A stretch of DNA of 35,603 nt from Thauera sp. (GTDB lineage: Bacteria; Pseudomonadota; Gammaproteobacteria; Burkholderiales; Rhodocyclaceae): positions 1 to 35,603 of the forward strand of contig JANJTU010000304.1 in NCBI GenBank assembly GCA_024710965.1, written 5' to 3'. Under the pieces are notes generated by a model. It saw nothing but the letters and a program-made list of their open reading frames with translations. It was not told the origin of the DNA and did no database searches. The position numbers were made by a program, and so were the translations under genes. Position 1 is the first letter of the stretch; the number at the start of each line of letters is the position of its first letter. Positions 27,511 through 34,090 of the stretch are shown here, in pieces.

Positions 27511-28365
27511 TTAGCCCGGGCCGCGTGCCACCGGTCGGCGTGGATCGGCGCACCATTCGCTCCAGGAGCCCGGGTACAGCATCGAGCCGGGGAAGCCCGC
27601 CGCTTCCATCGCCAGGATGTTCACGCAGGCGGTGACGCCCGAGCCGCACTGATGCACCACTTGGCGCGTCGGGTGGCCCTGCAGCAGGACGCCGAACTCT
27701 TCCCGCAGTACGGAGGCCTGCTTGAAGTAGCCGTCGGCGTCGAGGTTGTCGCGGAAGAAGCGGTTGATGGCGCCCGGGATGTGCCCGCCGACCGGGTCGA
27801 GCATCTCGTTTTCGCCGCGAAAGCGGTCCGGGCTGCGGGCGTCGATCAGCACCATGTCGGGCTTGCCCAGGTGGGCGGCGACGAAATCGGCATCGACGTG
27901 GCCGGCGCGCAGCGACAGCGTATAGGTGGCGGCGCGCGGTTCCGGGATCTCGTCGTCGAGCGCCTGTGCGGCCCGGATCCAGGCCTGCAGCCCGCCGTCC
28001 AGCACGGCCACGCGGTTGTGTCCGAGCCAGCGCAGCAACCACCACAGACGGGCGGCGAACATGCCGCTCGCGTCATCGTAGGCGACGATCTGCGTGTGGT
28101 TGCCGACCCCGCACTCCTCCAGCCGGGCGGCGAGGCGTGCGGGGTCGGGAAGCGGGTGGCGGCCGTTGCGGCCGGTCTTCGGCCCGGACAGGTCGCCTTC
28201 CAGATCGAGAAAGCTGGCGCCCGGGATGTGGGCGCTCAGATAGGCCTCGCGGCCGAAATCGGCGTCAGCGAGATCGAAGCGGCAGTCGAAGACCACCCAG
28301 TCGGGGTCGTGAATGCGCTGGGCGAGCTCGGTTGCACCGATCAGGGTTGCGTACGATGCGCTCAC
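27511..28365 (-). CDS. sseA: 3-Mercaptopyruvate sulfurtransferase (two-domain rhodanese)
   Basis: A 284-residue tandem rhodanese. The N-terminal domain is inactive-type (AYDDASGMFAARLWWLL) and the C-terminal one has the catalytic loop Cys240-Gly-Ser-Gly-Val-Thr-Ala. CGSGVTA is the mercaptopyruvate sulfurtransferase version; thiosulfate rhodaneses usually carry CRKGVT. The start is GTG 28363-28365, seven bases after the stop of the SpoIIAA-like gene, with only a weak purine-rich site. The upstream open frame overlaps that gene and is not coding. Transfers sulfur from 3-mercaptopyruvate to thiol acceptors in the cytosol. Confidence 0.93.
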   Translation of the reverse strand: MSASYATLIGATELAQRIHDPDWVVFDCRFDLADADFGREAYLSAHIPGASFLDLEGDLSGPKTGRNGRHPLPDPARLAARLEECGVGNHTQIVAYDDASGMFAARLWWLLRWLGHNRVAVLDGGLQAWIRAAQALDDEIPEPRAATYTLSLRAGHVDADFVAAHLGKPDMVLIDARSPDRFRGENEMLDPVGGHIPGAINRFFRDNLDADGYFKQASVLREEFGVLLQGHPTRQVVHQCGSGVTACVNILAMEAAGFPGSMLYPGSWSEWCADPRRPVARGPG

Positions 28366-28372
28366 TGCGCTC

Positions 28373-28735
28373 TCACTGCGCAGTCTCGGCGGCCGTCGCC
28401 AGCCAACTGCGCGCCTCCGTCTCGTCGTCGAAGACCTGGATCTCCGCATCGACGAAGAGCTGGGAGACCCACGCGCTCCAGGTCAGCCACTGGCTGTCGG
28501 TCAGCACCGCGATGCGGCGAAAGTCGTGCGAATGCTGGCGCGAGAACTTGATCTCTTCCCATGCCACGTCGAGGGTGAAGCCGGCCATCTCGCGCAGGTC
28601 GAAGAGCAGGTCGATGGGGCCGTTGAACTGGATCTTGTAGTTCACCAGCTCTTCGAATTCCTTGTAGTCCGCCAGCGCGAATTCGCCGAAAACGGTGATG
28701 GCAACCAGGTTGTCACGGTGCTCGATGCTGATCAT
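28373..28735 (-). CDS. SpoIIAA-like (STAS/SEC14-type) small protein
   Basis: A 120-residue protein resembling the SpoIIAA-like family: MISIEHRDNLVAITVFGEFALADYKEFEELV, then IDLLFDLREMAGFTLDVAWEEIKF and FRRIAVLTDSQWLTWSAWVSQLF. These are mixed alpha/beta STAS-like proteins of unknown biological role in proteobacteria. Start ATG 28735 has GGAG at a good distance; ATG 28747 and GTG 28750 in the same frame are less likely. It leads a two-gene operon with sseA from a good promoter at 28768-28796. Confidence 0.85.
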   Translation of the reverse strand: MISIEHRDNLVAITVFGEFALADYKEFEELVNYKIQFNGPIDLLFDLREMAGFTLDVAWEEIKFSRQHSHDFRRIAVLTDSQWLTWSAWVSQLFVDAEIQVFDDETEARSWLATAAETAQ

Positions 28736-28767
28736 GGCGGACTCCATCACGGGTGTGCGATGCCATA

Positions 28768-28796
28768 ACTATAGTCTGCGCTGCCCCGAGGCTCAA
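28768..28796 (-). promoter_or_regulatory. Promoter of the SpoIIAA-like/sseA operon
   Basis: On the minus strand TTGAGC (28796-28791), 17-bp spacer, TATAGT (28773-28768): 4 of 6 and 5 of 6 matches. Start near 28761, leaving a leader of about 25 nt before ATG 28735. Confidence 0.75.
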
Positions 28797-28836
28797 TCGG
28801 CGTGGTCGGAGCCCGTTCGTTCGCAAGCCAGGGGCG

Positions 28837-30162
28837 TCAGGGCGCACGCCGGATCGTGACCAGCGCCTCCAGCCCGCCGTCCGGATGGTTGCGCAGGCTT
28901 GCCTCGCCGCCCTGGTTGCGCAGCAGGTTGCGCGCAATCGCAAGGCCGAGGCCGGTGCCCCCGGTGTCGCGGTTGCGCGAACTCTCGGTGCGGTAGAAGG
29001 GTTCGAACACCTTGTCGAGTTCTTCTGCGGGCAGACCGGGGCCGCGGTCGCGGATGTGGATGAGGAAGCTGCCGTCCGTGGCCTCGACCGTGATTCCGAC
29101 GTGGCCGCCGAACTTGATCCCGTTCTCGATCAGGTTCCACAGCGCCCGCCGCAACGCAGTGGGCTGGCCGAGGCAGGGCGTGCCGGCCTGGCCCTCGAGC
29201 TCCACCTCCCAGCCCATGTCGCGGGCGTCGGCGCAGAGCGCGGCGAGCAGGCCGTCAAGGTCGATCGCTTGCGCCGGGGTGCTCGCGTCCAGGCTGCGGG
29301 CGTAGGCGAGGCCTTCCTTCACCAGCGCCTGCATGGCGTCGAGGTCGGACTGGATGCGGTTGCGCAGGGCGTCGTCGTCGACCAGTTCGGCGCGCAACCG
29401 CAGGCGCGTGATGGGGGTCTGCAGGTCGTGCGAGATCGCCGCCAGGATACGCGTGCGCTCGGCGACGTGCTCGCGGATGCGCTGCTGCATCTGGTTGAAG
29501 GCGCTGGCCGCCTGGGCGACCTCGAGCGGGCCGGCGGTGCTCATCGGTGCTCTTTCGGGATCCTCGCCGAGCGCGTGGGCGGCGGCGGCCATGCGTGACA
29601 GCGGCCGGGTGGCGAGGCGTACGGCGATCCAGGTCAGCAGGCTGACGCCGCCGACCAGCGCGAGCAAGGCGGCGAACAGGCGGCCGGGCGGCGGCGCGGA
29701 CAGGTGCGGCACGGGCGGGATGCCGGGCAGGCGCACCTGCATCGGTGCGCCGTCGGCGAGCGTCACCGCCACAACCGGCACCGGATGCGGCATGCCGGCG
29801 CGCTCGTGGGCGAACAGCGCCACCGCGCGGCCGGGCATCGCCTCGCGCAGCGCCTTGAGCAGGGCGTGGTCGGGCGGCATCGGACGCAAGTGCTCGGGCG
29901 GCGGTCGCAGGTGGAGGCGCAGGCGGCGGCGGCCGAACTCGTCGATCCAGCGCTCGCGCTCGGTGGGGGCGAGGCGGTCGAGCACGCCGGCGGCAGCGGC
30001 GATCTCCTGCGCCACGCCTTCGAACAGCGCGGCGCGGCCGACGCGGTCGCGTTCGCCGACGAAGAGGGCGAAGCTGACTGCCAGCACGATGCCGATGCCG
30101 AGCAGCCAGATCAGCATCAGCCGGGCGAAGAGGCTGCGCGGCCAGTGCGGCGCCATGCTCAT
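28837..30162 (-). CDS. Membrane sensor histidine kinase of an OmpR-type pair
   Basis: A 441-residue kinase of the EnvZ/RstB/CpxA general type. First transmembrane helix at about residues 13-32 (LMLIWLLGIGIVLAVSFALF), a periplasmic loop of roughly 130 residues rich in Arg and Pro, a second helix (LFAALLALVGGVSLLTWIAV), HAMP, H-box AAISHDLQTPITRLRLRAEL with His245, and ATPase boxes NLIENGIKFGG, DRGPGLPAEEL and GGTGLGLAIARN. ATG 30160-30162 overlaps the regulator stop as ATGA. The divergent neighbour of this pair is a Spy/CpxP-like periplasmic protein, so a periplasmic protein-folding or metal signal is plausible. The stimulus is not readable from sequence. Confidence 0.93.
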   Translation of the reverse strand: MSMAPHWPRSLFARLMLIWLLGIGIVLAVSFALFVGERDRVGRAALFEGVAQEIAAAAGVLDRLAPTERERWIDEFGRRRLRLHLRPPPEHLRPMPPDHALLKALREAMPGRAVALFAHERAGMPHPVPVVAVTLADGAPMQVRLPGIPPVPHLSAPPPGRLFAALLALVGGVSLLTWIAVRLATRPLSRMAAAAHALGEDPERAPMSTAGPLEVAQAASAFNQMQQRIREHVAERTRILAAISHDLQTPITRLRLRAELVDDDALRNRIQSDLDAMQALVKEGLAYARSLDASTPAQAIDLDGLLAALCADARDMGWEVELEGQAGTPCLGQPTALRRALWNLIENGIKFGGHVGITVEATDGSFLIHIRDRGPGLPAEELDKVFEPFYRTESSRNRDTGGTGLGLAIARNLLRNQGGEASLRNHPDGGLEALVTIRRAP

Positions 30163-30929
30163 GCTGCCGCGCCGGGCGGTGCGTCGCGGCCGGGGGCGGT
30201 GACTTCGGCTGCGAGCACGTAGCCCTCGTTGCGTACCGTCTTGATGATCGCCGAATCGCGCGCGTTGTCGCCGAGGCGTTGGCGCAGACGGCTCACGAGC
30301 AGGTCGATCGAACGGTCGAAGGCGTCGGCCTCGCGCCCCTGGGTGAGCTCCATCAGCTGGTCGCGCGACAGCACCTTCTGCGGATGGGCGAGGAAGACGC
30401 CGAGCAGGCGGTACTCGGCGCCCGAAAGCGGCACCACCGTGCCCTCGCGGTCGACCAGATGGCGGTTGATGGTGTCGAGCCGCCAGTGGGCGAAGCGCAG
30501 CTCGCGCGCGCTCGCTGGCGGTGTGGCCTCGAGATTGGGCGGCAGGGCGCGGGTGCGGCGCAGCACGGCCCGGATGCGGGCATAGAGCTCCCTTGGCACG
30601 AAGGGTTTCGGCAGGTAGTCGTCGGCGCCCATCTCGAGGCCGACGATACGGTCCATGTCCTCGCCGCGTGCGGTCAGCATCAGGATCGGCGTGCCGGCGT
30701 GTGCGCCACCGCTTGCGCGCAGGTTGCGGCACAGCGTCAGCCCGTCCTCGCCCGGCATCATGACGTCGAGCACGATGAGATCGATGCGGTGCTGTTCCAG
30801 CGCCGCCTTCATCTCGCGCCCGTCGGCGGCCGTCGTGCAGCGCAGGCCCTGCTTCTCCAGGTAGTCCGCGAGCAGACCGCGGATGTCGCGGTCGTCATCG
30901 ACGATGAGGATGTGGTCTTGCTGGTTCAT
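30159..30929 (-). CDS. OmpR-family response regulator
   Basis: A 256-residue regulator. Receiver domain with acidic pocket Asp11-13, phosphoacceptor Asp55 (LIVLDVMMPGEDG), switch Thr (MLTARG) and Lys (LPKPF). The C-terminal winged helix has LSGAEYRLLGVFLAHPQKVLSRDQL, FDRSIDLLVSRLRQRLGD and IKTVRNEGYVLAA. ATG 30929 follows AAGGAG. A -10 TAATAT (30956-30951) lies just ahead, and the direct repeat GTATC-N5-GTATC at 30978-30992 covers where its -35 would be. That is the usual place for an autoactivating OmpR-type protein. It is upstream of its kinase with a 4-bp overlap. Confidence 0.95.
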   Translation of the reverse strand: MNQQDHILIVDDDRDIRGLLADYLEKQGLRCTTAADGREMKAALEQHRIDLIVLDVMMPGEDGLTLCRNLRASGGAHAGTPILMLTARGEDMDRIVGLEMGADDYLPKPFVPRELYARIRAVLRRTRALPPNLEATPPASARELRFAHWRLDTINRHLVDREGTVVPLSGAEYRLLGVFLAHPQKVLSRDQLMELTQGREADAFDRSIDLLVSRLRQRLGDNARDSAIIKTVRNEGYVLAAEVTAPGRDAPPGAAA

Positions 30930-30950
30930 ATGCAGTTCTCCTTGCAGCGC

Positions 30951-30992
30951 ATATTACGGCGGCCGAAGGGCGGTTTTGTATCCCAGCGTATC
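30951..30992 (-). promoter_or_regulatory. Candidate regulator box GTATC-N5-GTATC with -10 TAATAT
   Basis: GTATC at 30978-30982 and 30988-30992, five bases between: a 10-bp-period direct repeat, the form bound by OmpR-type dimers. The CpxR box is GTAAA-N5-GTAAA. On the minus strand TAATAT (30956-30951) has no -35 of its own and the repeat sits at that position, suggesting activator dependence. The repeat lies in the shared region between the regulator and spy-like genes, so both may be controlled. Confidence 0.6.
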
Positions 30993-31126
30993 TGGTGGCG
31001 CGGTGGAGACACGAGGGTGCAAAAGCGCTGTCTGCGGACAAACCCGGCTTACACGGCGGTGCTTCAATGGCTGCGTCGCCCGGCCAAACGGGTGGACCGA
31101 GCAAACCGACCGCAAGGAGCATCATC

Positions 31127-31666
31127 ATGAAAAACTGGATCAGGACTTCGATCGCCGCCGCCGTCATCGCCACCGGCGCCGCAGGGGCTTCGACCGCGCT
31201 CGCATGGGGCGGCGGTGGCTGCATGGGCGATGGGCCTCATGGCGGCAGGGCGGGCTGGCAGCAGATGGCGCCCGAGCAGATGAAGGCGCGAATTGCGCAG
31301 CGGGCCGACGAGCGGCTCGCGCGCATGGAGCTGGCGCTGGCCCTGACGCCGCAGCAGAAACCCGCGTGGGAGGAGTTCAAGGGCGCGATGACGGCGCGCG
31401 CCGAGCGCATGGCGACACGGATGGCCGAACGCCGCACCGCCGAGCCGCCGAAGACGGCCATCGAGCGCCTGCAGCGCATGGAGGAGATGGGCTCACTGCG
31501 CCAGACTGAGCTGGCGGAGGTGCGCAAGGCGGTCGAGGCGTTCTACGTTACGCTGTCGGATGCGCAGAAGACGGTGTTCGATGCGGAGTTCCGCATGATG
31601 GGCGGCAAGGGTACGGGCGGCAGGGGGCGCGGGGCGCACGACGGCATGGGCTTCGGCCGCGGCTGA
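31127..31666 (+). CDS. Spy/CpxP (LTXXQ) family periplasmic protein
   Basis: A 179-residue exported protein. The signal peptide is MKNWIRTSIAAAVIATGAAG followed by an ALA-type cleavage region. The mature protein is helical and Met/Arg/Glu-rich, with one full LTXXQ motif (LALTPQQKPAWEEF) and a degenerate second (TLSDAQKTVFDAEF), as in Spy and CpxP. Glycine-rich ends (GGGGCMGDGPHGG and the tail GGKGTGGRGRG) contain a lone Cys, His and Met that might bind metal. Spy is an ATP-independent chaperone; CpxP damps its cognate kinase. ATG 31127 follows AAGGAG. The gene diverges from an OmpR-type two-component operon, the same layout as cpxP/cpxRA. Confidence 0.88.
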   Translation: MKNWIRTSIAAAVIATGAAGASTALAWGGGGCMGDGPHGGRAGWQQMAPEQMKARIAQRADERLARMELALALTPQQKPAWEEFKGAMTARAERMATRMAERRTAEPPKTAIERLQRMEEMGSLRQTELAEVRKAVEAFYVTLSDAQKTVFDAEFRMMGGKGTGGRGRGAHDGMGFGRG

Positions 31667-31702
31667 CGCTCAGGCGGGAGCGCCGGCTTGTCCCGGACGA
31701 CA

Positions 31703-31729
31703 AAAGGCCACCGCATGCGGTGGCCTTTC
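31703..31729. terminator. Bidirectional terminator between the spy-like gene and aceA
   Basis: Perfect palindrome 31703-31728 with arms AAAGGCCACCGC / GCGGTGGCCTTT and a minimal centre. A/T runs on both flanks make it serve both convergent genes. Confidence 0.92.
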
Positions 31730-31779
31730 TTGACGACCGGCGGCGGGGCGGGCTGATGCCACGCCCCGCATGACGCCTC

Positions 31780-33093
31780 TTAGTGGAACTGCTCTTCTTC
31801 GGTCGAGCCGGTCAGGGCCTTCACGCTGGAGGAGCCGCCCTGGATCACGGTGGTCACGTCGTCGAAGTAGCCGGCGCCGACTTCCTGCTGGTGCGACACG
31901 AAGGTGTAGCCCTGTTCGCGCGCGGCGAACTCCTTCTCCTGAACCATTTCCACGTAGTGCTTCATGCCTTCGCCGCGGGCGTAGGCATGGGCGAACTGGA
32001 AGGTGTTGAACCAGTTGACGTGGATGCCGGCCAGGGTGATGAACTGGTACTTGTAGCCCAGCGCCGAGAGTTCGTCCTGGAACTTGGCGATGGTCTTGTC
32101 GTCCAGGTTCTTCTTCCAGTTGAAGGACGGCGAGCAGTTGTAGGACAGCAGCTTGCCCGGGTTGGCGCTGAGGACGGCCTGGGCGAACTCGCGGGCGAAG
32201 CCCAGGTCGGGTGTGCCGGTTTCGCACCACACCAGGTCGGCGTAGGGGGCGTAGGCGACGCCGCGGCTGATGGCCTGCTCGAGGCCGTTCTTGACGCGGT
32301 AGAAGCCTTCCTGCGTGCGCTCGCCAGTGAGGAAGGGCTTGTCGTTGGCGTCGTGGTCGGAGGTGATCAGGTTGGCGGCTTCCGCGTCGGTGCGGGCCAG
32401 GATCAGGGTCGGGACGCCCATGACGTCGGCGGCGAAGCGGGCGGCGATCAGCTTCTCGATCGCTTCCTGGGTCGGCACCAGCACCTTGCCGCCCATGTGG
32501 CCGCATTTCTTCACGGCAGCCAGCTGGTCTTCGAAGTGCACCCCGGCGGCACCGGCGGCGATCATGTTCTTCATCAGCTCGAAGGCGTTCAGCACGCCGC
32601 CGAAACCGGCTTCGGCGTCGGCCACGATCGGCAGGAAGTAGTCGACGAAGCCTTCGTCACCCGGGTTGATGCCACGCGACCACTGGATCTCGTCGGCACG
32701 CTTGAAGGTGTTGTTGATGCGGCGAACCATGGTCGGCACCGAGTCGTAGGCATACAGCGACTGGTCCGGGTACATGGTTTCGGAGGTGTTGCCGTCGGCG
32801 GCGACCTGCCAGCCGGACAGATACACGGCTTCCAGGCCAGCCTTCGCCTGCTGCATGGCCTGACCGGCGGTGATCGCGCCGAAGGCATTCACGTAGCCCT
32901 TCTTGGCGCCGCCGTTGACCTTTTCCCACAGCTTCTGCGCGCCGCGCTGGGCGAGCGTGTATTCGGGCTGCAGGCTGCCGCGCAGGCGGACGACGTCGGT
33001 GGCACTGTAGCCGCGCTTGACCCCCTTCCAGCGGGGGTTCTCGGCCCAGTCTTTTTCCAGTGCGGCGATTTGCTGTTCGCGGGTCAGGGTCAT
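31780..33093 (-). CDS. aceA: Isocitrate lyase
   Basis: A 437-residue enzyme of the glyoxylate shunt, splitting isocitrate into glyoxylate and succinate, needed for growth on acetate and fatty acids. The active-site signature KKCGHMGGK is intact with catalytic Cys197. [22 protein letters not shown], the [12 protein letters not shown] segment and [16 protein letters not shown] are also conserved. The length is that of the short bacterial (E. coli-like) form. No malate synthase is in the window. A leader of about 107 nt is predicted from the promoter at 33207-33235, which abuts a 20-bp palindrome. Confidence 0.98.
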   Translation of the reverse strand: MTLTREQQIAALEKDWAENPRWKGVKRGYSATDVVRLRGSLQPEYTLAQRGAQKLWEKVNGGAKKGYVNAFGAITAGQAMQQAKAGLEAVYLSGWQVAADGNTSETMYPDQSLYAYDSVPTMVRRINNTFKRADEIQWSRGINPGDEGFVDYFLPIVADAEAGFGGVLNAFELMKNMIAAGAAGVHFEDQLAAVKKCGHMGGKVLVPTQEAIEKLIAARFAADVMGVPTLILARTDAEAANLITSDHDANDKPFLTGERTQEGFYRVKNGLEQAISRGVAYAPYADLVWCETGTPDLGFAREFAQAVLSANPGKLLSYNCSPSFNWKKNLDDKTIAKFQDELSALGYKYQFITLAGIHVNWFNTFQFAHAYARGEGMKHYVEMVQEKEFAAREQGYTFVSHQQEVGAGYFDDVTTVIQGGSSSVKALTGSTEEEQFH

Positions 33094-33206
33094 GATGTTT
33101 CCTTGTCAGTGCAGATGGGGGCAACCAGCGCGGACGGTTCAGGCATCGGCCGCGGCGTTCGTGCCGCAATGCGTTCGAGGGAGAAAACGCGCTGCGGATG
33201 GAAAGA

Positions 33207-33235
33207 AGTATAGGAGTCCTTCCGCGCAGCAGCAA
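33207..33235 (-). promoter_or_regulatory. aceA promoter
   Basis: On the minus strand TTGCTG (33235-33230), 17-bp spacer, TATACT (33212-33207; 5 of 6). The start would be near 33200. The -35 directly touches a 20-bp palindrome. Confidence 0.7.
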
Positions 33236-33255
33236 TATGTCTTATATAAGACATA
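33236..33255. promoter_or_regulatory. 20-bp perfect palindrome, predicted aceA operator
   Basis: Half site TATGTCTTAT and its exact reverse complement with no spacer. It abuts the aceA -35 at 33235. Perfect symmetry of this length in a GC-rich genome, centred on TATATA, suggests a dimeric helix-turn-helix regulator, for example of the GntR type. No regulator gene is adjacent. Confidence 0.75.
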
Positions 33256-33446
33256 AGAAAAAATTTTTTCCAGTGAAAACAGGTCTTTGTGATTGTGTTT
33301 TCGAAATACGAAACGCTGAACAGTCTGGTGAAATGAAATCCGGTGCCAAGGCTGCTGCGTTGCATCGTCCCTGCGGCGGGCGATGGACTAGTTGGCGGGG
33401 ACACTGGGCGGGCTGCGTGCGGGCTTCTTCCGTGGCTGCGGTGTGG
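33256..33446. other. Non-coding stretch between aceA operator and rraA
   Basis: No gene is supported. It starts with an AAAAAATTTTTT-type tract (around 33260-33270), which would be intrinsically bent. It contains a second small inverted repeat TTTCG-N5-CGAAA (33299-33303 / 33309-33313). The rest is ordinary GC-rich sequence; I see no clear terminator for rraA. Confidence 0.5.
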
Positions 33447-33926
33447 TCAGAGCAGTGCGGTCGCGGACAGGATCACGCCATCCTCGTCCGCATAGACATA
33501 CTGGCCGGAACGGAAGGTTACGCCACCGAAGGTGACAGGCACGTCTGTTTCGCCGACATTGCGCTTTACGGTCTTGCGTGGATGGGTGCCGAGGGCGAAG
33601 ACGCCGATGTCCATCGCGCCGATGGCCTTCGCGTCGCGAATGCAGCCATTGACGATGATGCCGGCCCAGCCGTTGTCCACGCCGAGCCGGGCGAGTTGAT
33701 CGCCAACCAGGGCACAGCGCATCGAGCCGCCACCGTCGATCACGAGCACCCGACCTTCGCCGCGGGTCTCGAGTGCCTGGCGCACGAGCGAGTTGTCTTC
33801 GAACAGCTTGAGGGTGCTGATGGGGCCGCCGAAGCTGCTGCGCCCGCCGTAACCGCGGAACATGGGTGCGACCACGCTCACCTTGTCATCGAAAGCGTCG
33901 CACAGGTCGGCTGTCTGAATTTCCAT
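33447..33926 (-). CDS. rraA: RraA-family protein (RNase E inhibitor / HMG aldolase family)
   Basis: A 159-residue protein of RraA length. It starts MEIQTADLCDAFDDKVSVVAPMFRGYGG and has GRVLVIDGGGSMRCALVGDQLARLG and GIIVNGCIRDAKAIGAMDIGVFALG, the family core. E. coli RraA binds and inhibits RNase E. Closely similar proteins in other bacteria are 4-hydroxy-4-methyl-2-oxoglutarate/oxaloacetate aldolases, and the GCIRD arginine-aspartate needed for aldolase activity is present here, so enzyme activity cannot be excluded. ATG 33926 follows GGAAGGAA. A TATCAT (33988-33983) is a possible -10. Confidence 0.9.
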   Translation of the reverse strand: MEIQTADLCDAFDDKVSVVAPMFRGYGGRSSFGGPISTLKLFEDNSLVRQALETRGEGRVLVIDGGGSMRCALVGDQLARLGVDNGWAGIIVNGCIRDAKAIGAMDIGVFALGTHPRKTVKRNVGETDVPVTFGGVTFRSGQYVYADEDGVILSATALL

Positions 33927-34027
33927 GAGTATTCCTTCCGTATGGTGATGAGGACGAAAGCGCGCTGCCGCGCCCAGCCGGCATGATAGCGGACGGGGCC
34001 TGCCATGGATGGCAGCCCGTTCTGACG

Positions 34028-34062
34028 AAAAAAACGGCGCGGCCCCACAAGGGTCGCGCCGT
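34028..34062 (-). terminator. Terminator after clpA
   Basis: On the minus strand a long GC stem, AACGGCGCGACCC pairing with GGGgCCGCGCCGTT (one G-T pair) around a 5-base loop, followed by seven T. It separates clpA from rraA. Confidence 0.9.
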
Positions 34063-34090
34063 TCGGCGAGCGTGCAGCAGGTGTGGAGCC

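Noticed and set aside
34000-34015. Inverted repeat CTGCCAT-GG-ATGGCAG upstream of rraA as an operator.
   Set aside because: It lies between the clpA terminator and a weak -10 with no matching -35 and has no known counterpart; too little to support a regulatory call.
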